The notes beneath the pieces were generated by a model. The model was not told the origin of the DNA. It made no database searches and saw only the letters and a program-made list of their open reading frames with translations. From NCBI GenBank assembly GCA_011087645.1, contig JAALLF010000001.1, positions 396,046 to 460,045 on the forward strand: a DNA stretch of 64,000 bases, given 5' to 3'. Of the stretch, positions 52,673 through 61,993 are shown piece by piece. The DNA comes from Alphaproteobacteria bacterium. GTDB lineage: Bacteria > Pseudomonadota > Alphaproteobacteria > UBA6615. Position 1 is the first letter of the stretch; each line of letters begins with the position of its first letter. The position numbers and the translations under genes are program-made.

Positions 52673-53734
52673 CTAGGGCGCCATTTGGGCCTCGCGCCAC
52701 AGGGCCACCGCCTGCACCGTCTTGGCCACGTCATGGACGCGCACGATCTGCGCACCCTGGTCCAAGGCGGTCAGCATGGCCGCCAACGATCCGGCCAAGC
52801 GGTCCTTCGGTTGCGTTGTCCCCGCGACGGCATCGATGAAGCTTTTCCGCGACACCCCAATGGCCACCGCGCAGCCGAGCCCGTGGAAAGTGCCGAGCGC
52901 GGAGATCAACGCCATATTATGGGCCACCGTTTTGCCGAACCCGATCCCCGGATCGACGCAAATTCGCGACCGGTCGATGCCTGCCGCCTCGCAGGCCGCC
53001 ACCCGCCGAGCCAAGGCGGCATAAACGTCGAGCACCACATCATCATAGTGCGGCGCCGCCTGCATGGTTTCGGGCGCGCCTTGCATATGCATGAGGATGA
53101 CGCTGGCCGCGCTGGCGGCGACCACGTCGAGCGCCGCAGGGTCGAACTGCAGCGCCGAGACATCATTGACGACCGTTGCGCCGGCGGCTATGGCCTCATC
53201 CATCACGGCAGCACGGCGGGTATCGATAGAAACTGGAATCTCCTCGCCGGCCAGCGCGGTGACCACGGGCATGACACGGCAGATTTCCGCCTCTACGGTC
53301 ACCGGAGTGGCGCTGGGCCGGGTCGATTCACCGCCGACATCGATAAGATCCGCACCGGCCGCGTGGAGCGCCCGGCCATGGGCAATCGCGGTGTCCGTAT
53401 CGGCATAGTCGCCGCCATCGGAAAAGCTGTCGGGCGTCACGTTCAGGACCCCCATCACCAGCGGACGGCCGCTGGGCCCGGAAATCACGGTATCGACGTA
53501 GGGGTGTGTCGGTTCGACGAGACGCGCCAGACACGCGCGGACCGCCTCGGGATCGGCTGTTTCGGCGGCCGCGGCAATCAGCTCACCGATCGGGTGGATC
53601 GACGTTCGTTGGCGACCCGCTTTGTCGGGGGATACCAGCTTGCCATGGGTAAATGCCAACAGACCGCCAGCCAGCGGCGCCGCCTGCCCTCCCGCACACA
53701 TCAACTGGGCGTCGGCGCCTGAAATCAGCCCCAA
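52673..53734 (-). CDS. folP: Dihydropteroate synthase
   Basis: The TIM-barrel motifs are complete: GVLNVTPDSFSDGG, IDVGGESTRPSA, SIDTRRA, VNDVSA, and a C-terminal VAIGVSRKSF ... RVHDVAKT. It makes 7,8-dihydropteroate from 4-aminobenzoate. The N-terminus is uncertain: homology (IRPLGLISGADAQ) reaches the stop of ftsH, but only ATG 53701, TTG 53734 or a rare ATT 53764 are available in frame. I placed it at TTG 53734 (353 residues) as a compromise. It follows ftsH in the same operon. Confidence 0.9.
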   Translation of the reverse strand: MGLISGADAQLMCAGGQAAPLAGGLLAFTHGKLVSPDKAGRQRTSIHPIGELIAAAAETADPEAVRACLARLVEPTHPYVDTVISGPSGRPLVMGVLNVTPDSFSDGGDYADTDTAIAHGRALHAAGADLIDVGGESTRPSATPVTVEAEICRVMPVVTALAGEEIPVSIDTRRAAVMDEAIAAGATVVNDVSALQFDPAALDVVAASAASVILMHMQGAPETMQAAPHYDDVVLDVYAALARRVAACEAAGIDRSRICVDPGIGFGKTVAHNMALISALGTFHGLGCAVAIGVSRKSFIDAVAGTTQPKDRLAGSLAAMLTALDQGAQIVRVHDVAKTVQAVALWREAQMAP

Positions 53735-53771
53735 GGGGCGGATTGAGGTTGTTTGATCTCGAATGTCGGCG

Positions 53772-55700
53772 TCAGCCCTGGGGCTGGGGTTCCGGCTCGA
53801 ACCCGCCGCTGGGCTTCTTACCGGCGGCGCCACTCGAGGGAACCGACGAGCGGGCACGATCGCCAGCATCGTCGTCGGGGTCCGGACGGTCGATCTCGCC
53901 ACCGTCAAGCAGATGTCGAACTTCGTCACCCGACAGGGTTTCGTATTCCAGCAGCGCCTTGCCGACGATATGGAGCTCTTCCATATTGTCGGTGAGAACC
54001 TTGCGGGCTTCGTCCTCACCACCCTCGACAAGCGAACGGATTTCCTCGTCGATTATCTTGGCGGTCGCGTCGGAGACATTCTTGTGCTGCGATACCGAAT
54101 GGCCCAGGAAGACCTCTTCCTGATTGTCTTCGTAGCGCAACGGCCCCAGCTTCTCGCTGAACCCGTATTCGGTGATCATGCGCCGCGCCAGGCTGGTCGC
54201 CTCTTTGATGTCGTTCGACGCGCCGGTGGTGATGTGTTCCTTGCCAAATATAAGCTCTTCGGCAATTCGGCCGCCGAACATCATGGAAATTCTGGCCTTC
54301 AGCTCAAGCTGCGAATAGGTATAGCGGTCGCGTTCGGGCAGCGACATGGTCACGCCCAGGGCCCGCCCGCGCGGAATGATCGTTACCTTGTGCAGCGGGT
54401 CGCAGCCTTCCACATGCAGGCCGACGAGCGCATGGCCGGCCTCGTGATAGGCCGTCAGGCGCTTTTCGTCTTCGCTCATCACCATCGAACGTCGTTCGGA
54501 GCCCATCAGGACCTTGTCCTTGGCCTCCTCGAACTCGGCCATGGTCACCATGCGGCGACCCTTGCGAGCGGCCAGCAGCGCGGCTTCGTTGACCAGATTG
54601 GCAAGGTCTGCGCCGGAGAATCCGGGCGTGCCGCGAGCGATGGTTTTGGCCTCGACATCCGGCGCCAACGGCACCTTGCGCATATGGACTTTGAGGATCT
54701 TTTCGCGGCCAATGATATCCGGGTTCGGCACCACGACCTGCCGGTCGAAGCGGCCGGGCCGCAACAGTGCGGGATCGAGCACATCGGGGCGGTTAGTCGC
54801 TGCGACCAGAATAACGCCCTCATTGCTTTCGAAACCGTCCATTTCGACCAGCAATTGGTTCAGGGTTTGCTCGCGCTCGTCATTACCGCCGCCGAGACCG
54901 GCGCCGCGATGACGGCCCACCGCATCAAGCTCATCGACAAAGATAATGCACGGCGCGTTCTTCTTGCCCTGCTCGAACATGTCGCGCACGCGGCTGGCGC
55001 CGACGCCGACAAACATCTCGACAAAGTCGGAACCGGAAATCGTGAAGAACGGCACATTGGCCTCGCCGGCGATGGCGCGGGCCAACAATGTCTTACCGGT
55101 GCCAGGAGGGCCGACCAAAAGGACGCCCTTGGGGATTTTGCCGCCGAGACGTTGGAATTTCTGCGGGTCGCGCAAAAACTCGACAACTTCCTCGACTTCC
55201 TGTTTAGCCTCTTCGACGCCGGCAACATCTTCAAATGTGACCCGGCCGGAATGCTCGGTGAGCAATTTCGCGCGCGATTTGCCAAACCCCATGGCGCCGC
55301 GACCACCGCCGCCGCCCTGCATTTGGCGCATGAAAATCACCCAGATGGCGACGATCACGATAAACGGCAGCCAGGTAAACAGCATGCCGAGAACCGGATG
55401 GATCGACCGCTCGGGCGCCGCGGTGATACGCACGCCCCGGTCGGTCAGGCGCTGCACCAATTGCGGATCGTCTGGGGTGTAAGTCTTGAACGAGGTGCCG
55501 TTGCGCAAGGTCCCCGTAACGTCGTTACCTTCGATGGTAACATCGGCCACCTGGCCGCTTTCGACCTGAGCGAGAAAATCGGAGAAGGCGAGCTGCTGCG
55601 AAGCCCCGTCGCGGCTGGAGCTTTGGAATAGGTTGAACAACGCCACAACCAACAAGGCGATGATCACCCACAGGGCTAGATTTTTACCGATATTATTCAA
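53772..55700 (-). CDS. ftsH: Membrane AAA+ metalloprotease FtsH
   Basis: The protein has 642 residues with a TTG start at 55700 (GGAG upstream). Two transmembrane helices (~8-27 and ~102-125) flank a small periplasmic domain. The AAA+ part has [14 protein letters not shown] (Walker A), [11 protein letters not shown] (Walker B) and the second region of homology with [17 protein letters not shown]. The protease has [11 protein letters not shown] (HEXXH). The C-terminal tail is acidic and proline-rich. FtsH degrades damaged membrane proteins and, in many bacteria, RpoH. Confidence 0.95.
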   Translation of the reverse strand: MNNIGKNLALWVIIALLVVALFNLFQSSSRDGASQQLAFSDFLAQVESGQVADVTIEGNDVTGTLRNGTSFKTYTPDDPQLVQRLTDRGVRITAAPERSIHPVLGMLFTWLPFIVIVAIWVIFMRQMQGGGGGRGAMGFGKSRAKLLTEHSGRVTFEDVAGVEEAKQEVEEVVEFLRDPQKFQRLGGKIPKGVLLVGPPGTGKTLLARAIAGEANVPFFTISGSDFVEMFVGVGASRVRDMFEQGKKNAPCIIFVDELDAVGRHRGAGLGGGNDEREQTLNQLLVEMDGFESNEGVILVAATNRPDVLDPALLRPGRFDRQVVVPNPDIIGREKILKVHMRKVPLAPDVEAKTIARGTPGFSGADLANLVNEAALLAARKGRRMVTMAEFEEAKDKVLMGSERRSMVMSEDEKRLTAYHEAGHALVGLHVEGCDPLHKVTIIPRGRALGVTMSLPERDRYTYSQLELKARISMMFGGRIAEELIFGKEHITTGASNDIKEATSLARRMITEYGFSEKLGPLRYEDNQEEVFLGHSVSQHKNVSDATAKIIDEEIRSLVEGGEDEARKVLTDNMEELHIVGKALLEYETLSGDEVRHLLDGGEIDRPDPDDDAGDRARSSVPSSGAAGKKPSGGFEPEPQPQG

Positions 55701-55863
55701 CAGCCTACTCCGTTGACCCGACGGTTATACCTTAGACTTATTACAGCGCAAATGCACATGCGACGGCCCGCCACACCCGCTCGCCGCGCTCCTATCACAC
55801 ATGGGTACGAAACACAGCGGAGGCAATGGCTTTGCCCGCCTCATGGTAGGTCTAATTCCATAA

Positions 55864-57225
55864 TCAGACCTTACCGAAGCGCGCCGGCGCGACCGCCAGC
55901 GGGGGTTGCCATTTCAGCGTGAAATCCGCGCTCACCAAGGGGTTTTGCGCGTTAACGTAACCCAGATGGGGCACCGCCATGACTGAATCACCCTGCCAAA
56001 GAGCCGGTAAGACCGTTCGCGCGGCATAGGGAATGGCCCTCATGCGCGGGTTGGGGTCACGCGCGACGATTTGTTGCCAGCCAGACGCTGTCAGCGCGTC
56101 TAGACGCGCCTCTGAGCCTAAATTCTTCGTGACCGATACCGAAAACCGCTTATCCCAGACCCCGGTCGTACCCGCGACAAGGTTCACGGGAGGCCCGATT
56201 CCGGCGGCTTCGCGACAGACATAGACTCGCTTTTCCTGCCTGACGAGCCGGCAGCCAGCCAATGTATGACCAGGGAAATCGGCGTCTGTCAGCGCCAGCC
56301 ATAACCGGTGGATGCGCTCGCTGCGCGGGGCATAACGGCGGCCGGCGATCGCCATGACGGCTCGGGCCAGCACCCGTTTCCCGATGTCCGGCGCCCCTGA
56401 CATAAGAACGCGGCGGTCGATGGTCACAAATCCCCCGGGATGGAAGCGCAGCGCCCGCGCCGCCAAATCGGCGGTCGCCTGTTCGGCCAAAACCCGTTCA
56501 TCCGCGCAGACCCGCGCGGTTGTTAAAGCATCGGCCAGCAACATGTCGTTGGGTCGCGCGCGCAGCCGACCACGGGCCATTTCCCTGTTGTCGTTGCTCG
56601 GATCGTCGATCCAACTTTGTTCGACGGCGGTCAAGGTGACCGAAAGACGGTCGCGCGGCATCTCAAGTAAGGGTCTCAGCAGCCGAACATCTTTGCGTTC
56701 GCTGATCGGCGCCATCGCCGCCAAACCGTCGCGACCGCTCGAACCCTCCTGGCGAATCAGGACAGTCTCGGCCTGATCGTCGCGATGATGGCCAACCAGG
56801 AGATGTAAGATCGCCTGATCGCGGCAATAATCGGTGAGTAGACGATAACGGGCCTGGCGCGCGGCGGCTTGAATGCCGCTTGCCGGATACGGCCCCTGCC
56901 ACCGCAAAATTTGATGGGGGATATCCTGGGCGCGCAGCCAGTCCCTCACTTGCCGCGCCTCTGTCGCAGAGTCCGGGCGTAAGCCGTGATCGACAGTCAC
57001 CGCCACCACATCACCGTCGTGGCGCGCCGCCCAGCGCGCCGCCAACAGCGCCAGACACATGCTGTCGCGGCCTCCCGATACGGCAACAGCGAGTGTCGGA
57101 GCGCTCTCGAACGGCGCCAACCGCGCCATCGAAGCGTCGAATTCGTCGTCCGACAGCAGTGTCGGTAAATCGGGCATTAGTGGACCGGCTGGTAGCGCGG
57201 CAGGAGGCCGCGCCGTAGCTAGCAT
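55864..57225 (-). CDS. tilS: tRNA(Ile)-lysidine synthetase
   Basis: The protein has 453 residues from ATG 57225, which overlaps the cpoB stop (ATGCTAG), so translation is coupled; ATG 57177 (MPDLPT...) is an alternative. The PP-loop ATPase motif AVSGGRDSMCLALL is present, then HHRDDQAETVL and WIDDPSNDN. It adds lysine to C34 of tRNA-Ile(CAU) so that it reads AUA. The C-terminal substrate-binding part is divergent. It is upstream of ftsH. Confidence 0.88.
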   Translation of the reverse strand: MLATARPPAALPAGPLMPDLPTLLSDDEFDASMARLAPFESAPTLAVAVSGGRDSMCLALLAARWAARHDGDVVAVTVDHGLRPDSATEARQVRDWLRAQDIPHQILRWQGPYPASGIQAAARQARYRLLTDYCRDQAILHLLVGHHRDDQAETVLIRQEGSSGRDGLAAMAPISERKDVRLLRPLLEMPRDRLSVTLTAVEQSWIDDPSNDNREMARGRLRARPNDMLLADALTTARVCADERVLAEQATADLAARALRFHPGGFVTIDRRVLMSGAPDIGKRVLARAVMAIAGRRYAPRSERIHRLWLALTDADFPGHTLAGCRLVRQEKRVYVCREAAGIGPPVNLVAGTTGVWDKRFSVSVTKNLGSEARLDALTASGWQQIVARDPNPRMRAIPYAARTVLPALWQGDSVMAVPHLGYVNAQNPLVSADFTLKWQPPLAVAPARFGKV

Positions 57226-58298
57226 TTCAAGCGGGTGCGTTCGCTTTGCGCGCGCTGCTTTATGCTGGCCGACGATTTTGGATATTCACTGGCCAGTTTA
57301 TCCAAGGTAATGCAGGCGTCCTCGGTGCGGTCGAGCGCCGCCAGCGACATGCCCAGTTTAAGCAGGTTATCCGGCGCCTTGCTGCTGCCGGGATAGCGCT
57401 GGAACCCGTCAGCGAAGGTTCGCGCCGCAGTGCCGAAATCGTTGCGCACATAGAAGGTCTCGCCGAGCCAATATTGCGCGTTCCCGGAGAGCGCATTTTC
57501 CGGATAAGTCTCGACAAAGGCGCGCAGCACCTGTTCGGCGCCGGCATAGTCGCGGCGCATCAGAAAACCGCGCGCGTAATTATAACGATCCTCGGGCGAG
57601 CCCTCCGGCAGGGTCGCCGTCGCAGCAGGCGCCGGAGCGGGCGCGGCCGGGGTCGTGCTCGCCTGTTGGGTTGCGGAGGCACCGGCCGCTGGCCGCTTGA
57701 TACCGGCGGCGTCAATCTGGCTCTGGGTCAAGGTTCCCAGGCTGCCCGACCTAGCGGGCGCACTAGACGGATTGGCGGTGAAACTACTTGCGGCGGGCGC
57801 CGGCGAGCCCGATTGCGAGCGCAAATTTTGCGCGGTGGGACCGGGCACGGTATTGGCCCGGTCGTTATTGTCTTCGAGCGCGCGCAGGCGGAAATCCACA
57901 TCGGCGACCAGTCGGTCGAGCCGGGCACTGATCTGGTTTACCTTGAAGCCCATCTCCTCGATCTGCCCGGTCAGCCCGCGCATTTGCTCTTCGAGCTGAC
58001 TGGCTTTGAATTGCAGTTGGGAAACCGCGGCCGGCGGCACCGCGCCGCCAGACCCCGCTGAGGCACCGCTCGATGCCCCGGCCGGCCGCGCGCCACCGCG
58101 ATAGACCGTGCGTTCGAGCGCCTGTAATTGGCGCTCCAGGCGATTGATTGTATTCACCAGGGGCTGCACATCGCTCGATTGGGCCGCTGCCGGCGCGGGC
58201 GCCAATAACGGCGTGACGGCGATGACACCGATCGCGAGCACCGGGCTCAGCCAGCGGCGGGTCAATGGGAAAACGAGCTGGCCATAAGATGTGGTCAT
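57219..58298 (-). CDS. cpoB: Tol-Pal system protein CpoB (YbgF)
   Basis: The protein has 359 residues from ATG 58298. It has a signal peptide (VIAVTPLLAPAPAAAQ), a coiled-coil trimerisation segment (VNTINRLERQLQALERTVYR ... QLEEQMRGLTGQIEEMG), an Ala/Pro/Ser-rich linker, and a TPR domain with YNYARGFLMRRDYAGAEQVL and YPENALSGNAQYWLGETFY. It coordinates peptidoglycan synthesis with outer-membrane constriction in the periplasm. It lies between pal and tilS. Confidence 0.92.
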   Translation of the reverse strand: MTTSYGQLVFPLTRRWLSPVLAIGVIAVTPLLAPAPAAAQSSDVQPLVNTINRLERQLQALERTVYRGGARPAGASSGASAGSGGAVPPAAVSQLQFKASQLEEQMRGLTGQIEEMGFKVNQISARLDRLVADVDFRLRALEDNNDRANTVPGPTAQNLRSQSGSPAPAASSFTANPSSAPARSGSLGTLTQSQIDAAGIKRPAAGASATQQASTTPAAPAPAPAATATLPEGSPEDRYNYARGFLMRRDYAGAEQVLRAFVETYPENALSGNAQYWLGETFYVRNDFGTAARTFADGFQRYPGSSKAPDNLLKLGMSLAALDRTEDACITLDKLASEYPKSSASIKQRAQSERTRLKC

Positions 58299-58411
58299 GG
58301 CACCGTCCTTAAGGTTGTTCGAATTTAGAATCCCGATATGCGCAAGATCACTACTAACGTCAATCACGCGCGCACAGCCTGCCGCCCTAATTCGGCGAAA
58401 CTGTGGCGACG

Positions 58412-58450
58412 ATAACAAACAGCCCCGGATCCCGTAACGGGCCGAGGCTG
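58412..58450 (-). terminator. Stem-loop with T-rich tail between pal and cpoB
   Basis: CAGCC (58420-58424) pairs with GGCTG (58446-58450), with CCCGT-A-ACGGG inside. Read on the minus strand, the stem is followed by TTTGTTATCG, a modest U-rich tract. This is a candidate Rho-independent terminator or attenuator after pal, so cpoB-tilS-ftsH may have their own promoter in 58299-58411. Confidence 0.5.
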
Positions 58451-58487
58451 TGGTAGCGCGCTTGCCTGGCGCGCTTGATCGACGGCC

Positions 58488-58511
58488 GCCGCCCCGGCGA
58501 ACCGGGGCGGC
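58488..58511. terminator. Perfect 10-bp hairpin just after pal
   Basis: GCCGCCCCGG and CCGGGGCGGC form a perfect 10-bp inverted repeat around a 4-base loop (CGAA on plus, TTCG on minus), starting about 22 bases after the pal stop. There is no T tract. It is probably an mRNA 3'-stability element or part of a two-hairpin terminator with 58412-58450. Confidence 0.5.
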
Positions 58512-58533
58512 ACCATGCATTTCAGGAGGCAAT

Positions 58534-59067
58534 CTAATTCGTGGCAGCGTCGAGCACCGCTACGCTGCGGCGATTCTGCGCATAGGCGTTTTCATTCGAA
58601 CCCGGGATCGCCGGCCGTTCCTTGCCGAAGCTGACCGTTTTAATCCGGTTCGGATCGACGCCTAATGAGACCAAATATTCACGCGCCGCGTTCGCCCGGC
58701 GTTCGCCCAAAGCCAAGTTATACTCGCGCGTACCGCGCTCGTCGGCATGCCCTTCGATCACCAACCGGTTCGCCGGATAAACTTCCAGCCAGGCGCCCCA
58801 GCGCTCGACTGTGGTGCGAGCATCTTGGGTTAAAGTCGACTGATCGAACCCGAACAGCACCCGGTCGCCAACATTAATTTCCAGATCAAGCTGCGAACCC
58901 GGCTTCGCGCCAGAACCCGTAGAAGCTGTTGCGACATTGGTGCCCGAGCTTGAAGGTGTCGTCGTGGCAGCGCCATCGCTACTCGAACCGTCCCCCTCAT
59001 CTGATGCCGACGTACACGCAGCCAAAAGAAACGCGGCAGCGACGACCACTGGTAGATTTATTCTCAT
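58534..59067 (-). CDS. pal: Peptidoglycan-associated lipoprotein Pal
   Basis: The protein has 177 residues. The lipobox LLAAC (signal peptide RINLPVVVAAAFLLAAC) gives a lipidated Cys near residue 18. A Ser/Gly/Thr linker is followed by the OmpA-type domain with VIEGHADERGTREYNLALG and a C-terminal QNRRS segment. It anchors the outer membrane to peptidoglycan and binds TolB. It follows tolB in the operon (239-base gap). The start is ATG 59067. Confidence 0.94.
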   Translation of the reverse strand: MRINLPVVVAAAFLLAACTSASDEGDGSSSDGAATTTPSSSGTNVATASTGSGAKPGSQLDLEINVGDRVLFGFDQSTLTQDARTTVERWGAWLEVYPANRLVIEGHADERGTREYNLALGERRANAAREYLVSLGVDPNRIKTVSFGKERPAIPGSNENAYAQNRRSVAVLDAATN

Positions 59068-59306
59068 CGTTGACTCCTTAAAGCCGTTACAGTCCGCCCC
59101 TTACACGGCGCGGACTTATTCTTCAATTTTATATGATTATGCGCCGCTCAAACGCGGGCGGCGCGGCGCCCCGAATCACCTTCTCCGGCCACTTAATAGC
59201 GCGGGGACTATACGAGGGGGTATGAGTCGAATCAAGCACAGCATCCGCCCCAAGCATCGGAAATTAGTAGTATTTTCAGCAACTTTTTTTGCACATTGTT
59301 TGGATT

Positions 59307-60659
59307 TCAGCGTGAACTTGCCGGCGACCAGGCGGGGTCCGACGCCTCCACCGGCGTGATAATTTCGCGCTCGTTCTGACCGGTTAGATCGATCGAGTAG
59401 AGTCGCGAATTGCCGCCCCGCCCCTTGGCGTCCGACTTGTTCTGCTTGAAGAACATGAGTACCCGACCGTTGGGCGCCCAGGTCGGACTCTCGACCAGGA
59501 ACCCCTTCGCCAGCAAGCGTTCGCCGCTACCGTCGGGGCGCATCACCCCAATATGGAATAAACCGCTTTGGATTTTAGTGAAGGCAATCAAATCGCCGCG
59601 CGGCGACCATACCGGCGTGCCGTAGCGCCCGCCCGACTTGAAACTGATGCGGTGCTGATTGCTGCCGTCGGCGTTCATCACATAAAGCTGCTGGCTACCG
59701 CCCCGGTCGGATTCGAAAACGATCTGCCGGCCGTCGGGCGAAAAACTCGGGGACGTGTCGATCGACGGATGGGTGGTCAGACGGCGCACCTGGCGGGTGC
59801 GTAAGTCCATCACGTTGACGTCCGAATTACCGTTCTCGGCTAGGCTCATGACCACCTGATTGCCGTCGGGCGAGAAGCGCGGCGCGAAGGTCATGCCGGG
59901 AAAATCGCCGAGCACCTCCTGCTCGCCAGTGTCAATGTTGAATAAGTAGACCCGCGGTTGATTGTTGAAATAAGCGAGATAGGTGATCTCCTGCTGGGTC
60001 GGCGAAAATCGCGGGGTCAGCACCAAGGTATCGCCGTCGGACAGAAAGCGATGGTTGGAGCCGTCCTGATCCATGATCGACAGTCGTTTGATGCGCTTCT
60101 CGGCCGGACCGGTCTCGGAAATATAAACGATCCGCGTATCGAAATAGCCGCGCTCGCCCGTAATCCGCTCATAGATCGCATCGGCGATGAGATGCGCCAC
60201 GCGACGCCAATTCGACGGCGAGGTCGTCAGACTGAGGCCGGTCATCGGCTGTTCGGCGAACACGTCCCACAGACGAAAATCGGCGCTCAATTGGCCTTCC
60301 GCCGACAACTTCGCCTCGCCGACGACTAGCGCCTGGGCGTTCAGCGGCTTCCAGTTGACGAAATTCGGTCGCACCGCCAGGCCGACCGGCCGGGATAAAA
60401 AGGCGCGCTTATCGAGCGGCGCGAACAGCCCCGAACGTTCCAGGTCTTCGGCGACCACCGTGGCGATATCGACCGCAAGCTTCTGTGCCTGGGCGCTTCC
60501 CGGAATGAAGTCCGGCACCGCGATCGACAGCGGCTCGACAGTGAAACGATCGACACCGACATCGATCTGTGCGTGCGCGATTGTCGGTAACATCAATGCC
60601 GCAACCAAGGTCAGCAGGACCGTTGTCCGGCGGCGCAATTTCTTTGTGTATGACAGCAT
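59307..60659 (-). CDS. tolB: Tol-Pal system translocation protein TolB
   Basis: The protein has 450 residues from ATG 60659, just after the tolA stop. It has a signal peptide (LTLVAALMLPTIAHAQ). The N-terminal domain has VDRFTVEPLSIAVPDFIPG; the C-terminal beta-propeller shows repeated FSPDG-type blades (RFSPDGNQVVMS, SFSPDGRQIVFES). It works in the periplasm with Pal and TolA. The longer frame upstream overlaps tolA and is unlikely. Confidence 0.93.
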   Translation of the reverse strand: MLSYTKKLRRRTTVLLTLVAALMLPTIAHAQIDVGVDRFTVEPLSIAVPDFIPGSAQAQKLAVDIATVVAEDLERSGLFAPLDKRAFLSRPVGLAVRPNFVNWKPLNAQALVVGEAKLSAEGQLSADFRLWDVFAEQPMTGLSLTTSPSNWRRVAHLIADAIYERITGERGYFDTRIVYISETGPAEKRIKRLSIMDQDGSNHRFLSDGDTLVLTPRFSPTQQEITYLAYFNNQPRVYLFNIDTGEQEVLGDFPGMTFAPRFSPDGNQVVMSLAENGNSDVNVMDLRTRQVRRLTTHPSIDTSPSFSPDGRQIVFESDRGGSQQLYVMNADGSNQHRISFKSGGRYGTPVWSPRGDLIAFTKIQSGLFHIGVMRPDGSGERLLAKGFLVESPTWAPNGRVLMFFKQNKSDAKGRGGNSRLYSIDLTGQNEREIITPVEASDPAWSPASSR

Positions 60660-60661
60660 GG

Positions 60662-61525
60662 CTAACCCAACATCTCCCTCGGATCGAAATTGAACCTTAT
60701 TTCCTTCCACAGATCATAACGTTTCTGCGGCAATTCAAACGGCTGGCAGCGCGGATTGAGCACCGCCCGGCGCGCCGCGTCGGCGGCGGCTTGAACATAA
60801 GTGTTGCGCGCCATTGCCTCGACATTAACCACCCGAGCGTCAGTGACAAAGCCGCGCTGGTCGACACGAATCAAAATCGCGACCGCCAAATCCTCAGCGC
60901 CCACCGCCCCGATGGGCGGGCTCCAACAGGGTTCGATTTGCTGACGGATCATCTGCCGCAAGCGATCGATTTCGGTTGCCGACGCTTGGTCATTTATTTG
61001 CGGCGGTGTCGGCGTAGGTTCGTCTTTGTCCTTTGGCGCTTCGGCGACTTGGTCTTTCGGCGGCGTCTTTTCGGGCGGCAGATCTTTTAGAATATCTGCG
61101 AAATCACGCAACGGTTTTGGCGGCTTCGGCGGCTTGGGTTTCGATTGCGGCTTGGCGCGGGTCAGTTCCGACGGTTTCGGTTTGACCTTCTCCGGCTCCT
61201 TCGGCGGTTCCTTTTTGGGCGGCTCTGGCTTTTCCGGTGGCGGTGGCGGCGCTTCCACCACCTCCGGTTCCGCTGGTGGCTCCGGTTCCGGCTCTGGTTC
61301 GGGGGGCGGCGGTGGCGGCGCGGCCACGTCGGGTTCCGGTTCGGGCGTCGCGGGCGGCGGCGGCGCGCTGACATCATCGAGAATAAGTTCGACCGGGATG
61401 ATCGTTATCGCCACCTCCGGCGGAGTGAACAGATGCGGCAACCCGAATTGGGCTATCACCACCACCAACAGATGGGCGCTAATGGAGGTGAAGACCCCGC
61501 TGCGCATGTTGGTGAAACCCATCAT
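60662..61525 (-). CDS. tolA: Tol-Pal system protein TolA
   Basis: The protein has 287 residues. It has one N-terminal transmembrane segment (AHLLVVVIAQFGLPHLF) and a long Pro/Glu/Lys-rich spacer (~45-145, EPEPEPPAEPEVVE, PPKKEPPKEPEKVKPKP) in place of the Ala/Lys helix of E. coli TolA. The C-terminal TonB/TolA fold reads CWSPPIGAVGAEDLAVAIL. It connects the inner-membrane motor TolQR to TolB-Pal. The start is ATG 61525. Confidence 0.9.
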   Translation of the reverse strand: MMGFTNMRSGVFTSISAHLLVVVIAQFGLPHLFTPPEVAITIIPVELILDDVSAPPPPATPEPEPDVAAPPPPPPEPEPEPEPPAEPEVVEAPPPPPEKPEPPKKEPPKEPEKVKPKPSELTRAKPQSKPKPPKPPKPLRDFADILKDLPPEKTPPKDQVAEAPKDKDEPTPTPPQINDQASATEIDRLRQMIRQQIEPCWSPPIGAVGAEDLAVAILIRVDQRGFVTDARVVNVEAMARNTYVQAAADAARRAVLNPRCQPFELPQKRYDLWKEIRFNFDPREMLG

Positions 61526-61547
61526 TGTCTTAATCGTCCGCCTCGGC

Positions 61548-61991
61548 TCACTTAATGCTTTCGCCGGGCAACGGAGCCTCGGCGATCAGTGCCACTTTGG
61601 AAAATCCGGCTTGCGAGATCATCCCCATGACCTGAATGACCCGGCCGTAATTGATCGCCCGGTCGCCGCGCACGAAGATGCGTAAATCGGGGTTGGCCTG
61701 GGTCACTGCCTGCAGCCGCGGCACCAACGCGTCTTCTGGGACCTCGGCTTCCTGGATGAAAATGTTTCCCTCGGCGTCGACCGTGACAACCAGCGGGTCC
61801 TGGTTCTCGTTGAGCGGCTTCAGGGTCGCTTTCGGCAAATCGACCGGCACACCGATATTCAACAGCGGCGCCGCTACCATGAAAATAATCACCAGCACCA
61901 GCATGACATCGACGAAGGGCGCGACGTTGATATCGGTCACCGGGCCGCTGTTGGGCCGGCGCAGGTTGGATCTGATGTGCCGCCGCGCCAT
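61548..61991 (-). CDS. tolR: Tol-Pal system protein TolR
   Basis: The protein has 147 residues. It is an ExbD/TolR-type protein: NVAPFVDVMLVLVIIFMVAAPL, with the motor Asp in the single transmembrane helix, then a periplasmic domain with RIFVRGDRAINYGRVIQVM. It forms the proton-driven stator with TolQ. The start is ATG 61991, 2 bases after the tolQ stop. Confidence 0.95.
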   Translation of the reverse strand: MARRHIRSNLRRPNSGPVTDINVAPFVDVMLVLVIIFMVAAPLLNIGVPVDLPKATLKPLNENQDPLVVTVDAEGNIFIQEAEVPEDALVPRLQAVTQANPDLRIFVRGDRAINYGRVIQVMGMISQAGFSKVALIAEAPLPGESIK

Positions 61992-61993
61992 GG

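Noticed and set aside
53763..55631. 622-residue open frame on the plus strand
   Set aside because: It is exactly antisense to ftsH, rich in His, Arg and Gln as expected for a shadow of GC-rich coding DNA, and ftsH has all its catalytic motifs.
61020..61380. Low-complexity repeat region as a possible genomic repeat
   Set aside because: It is the Pro/Glu/Lys-rich spacer of TolA; the base-level repetition follows from the amino-acid composition.
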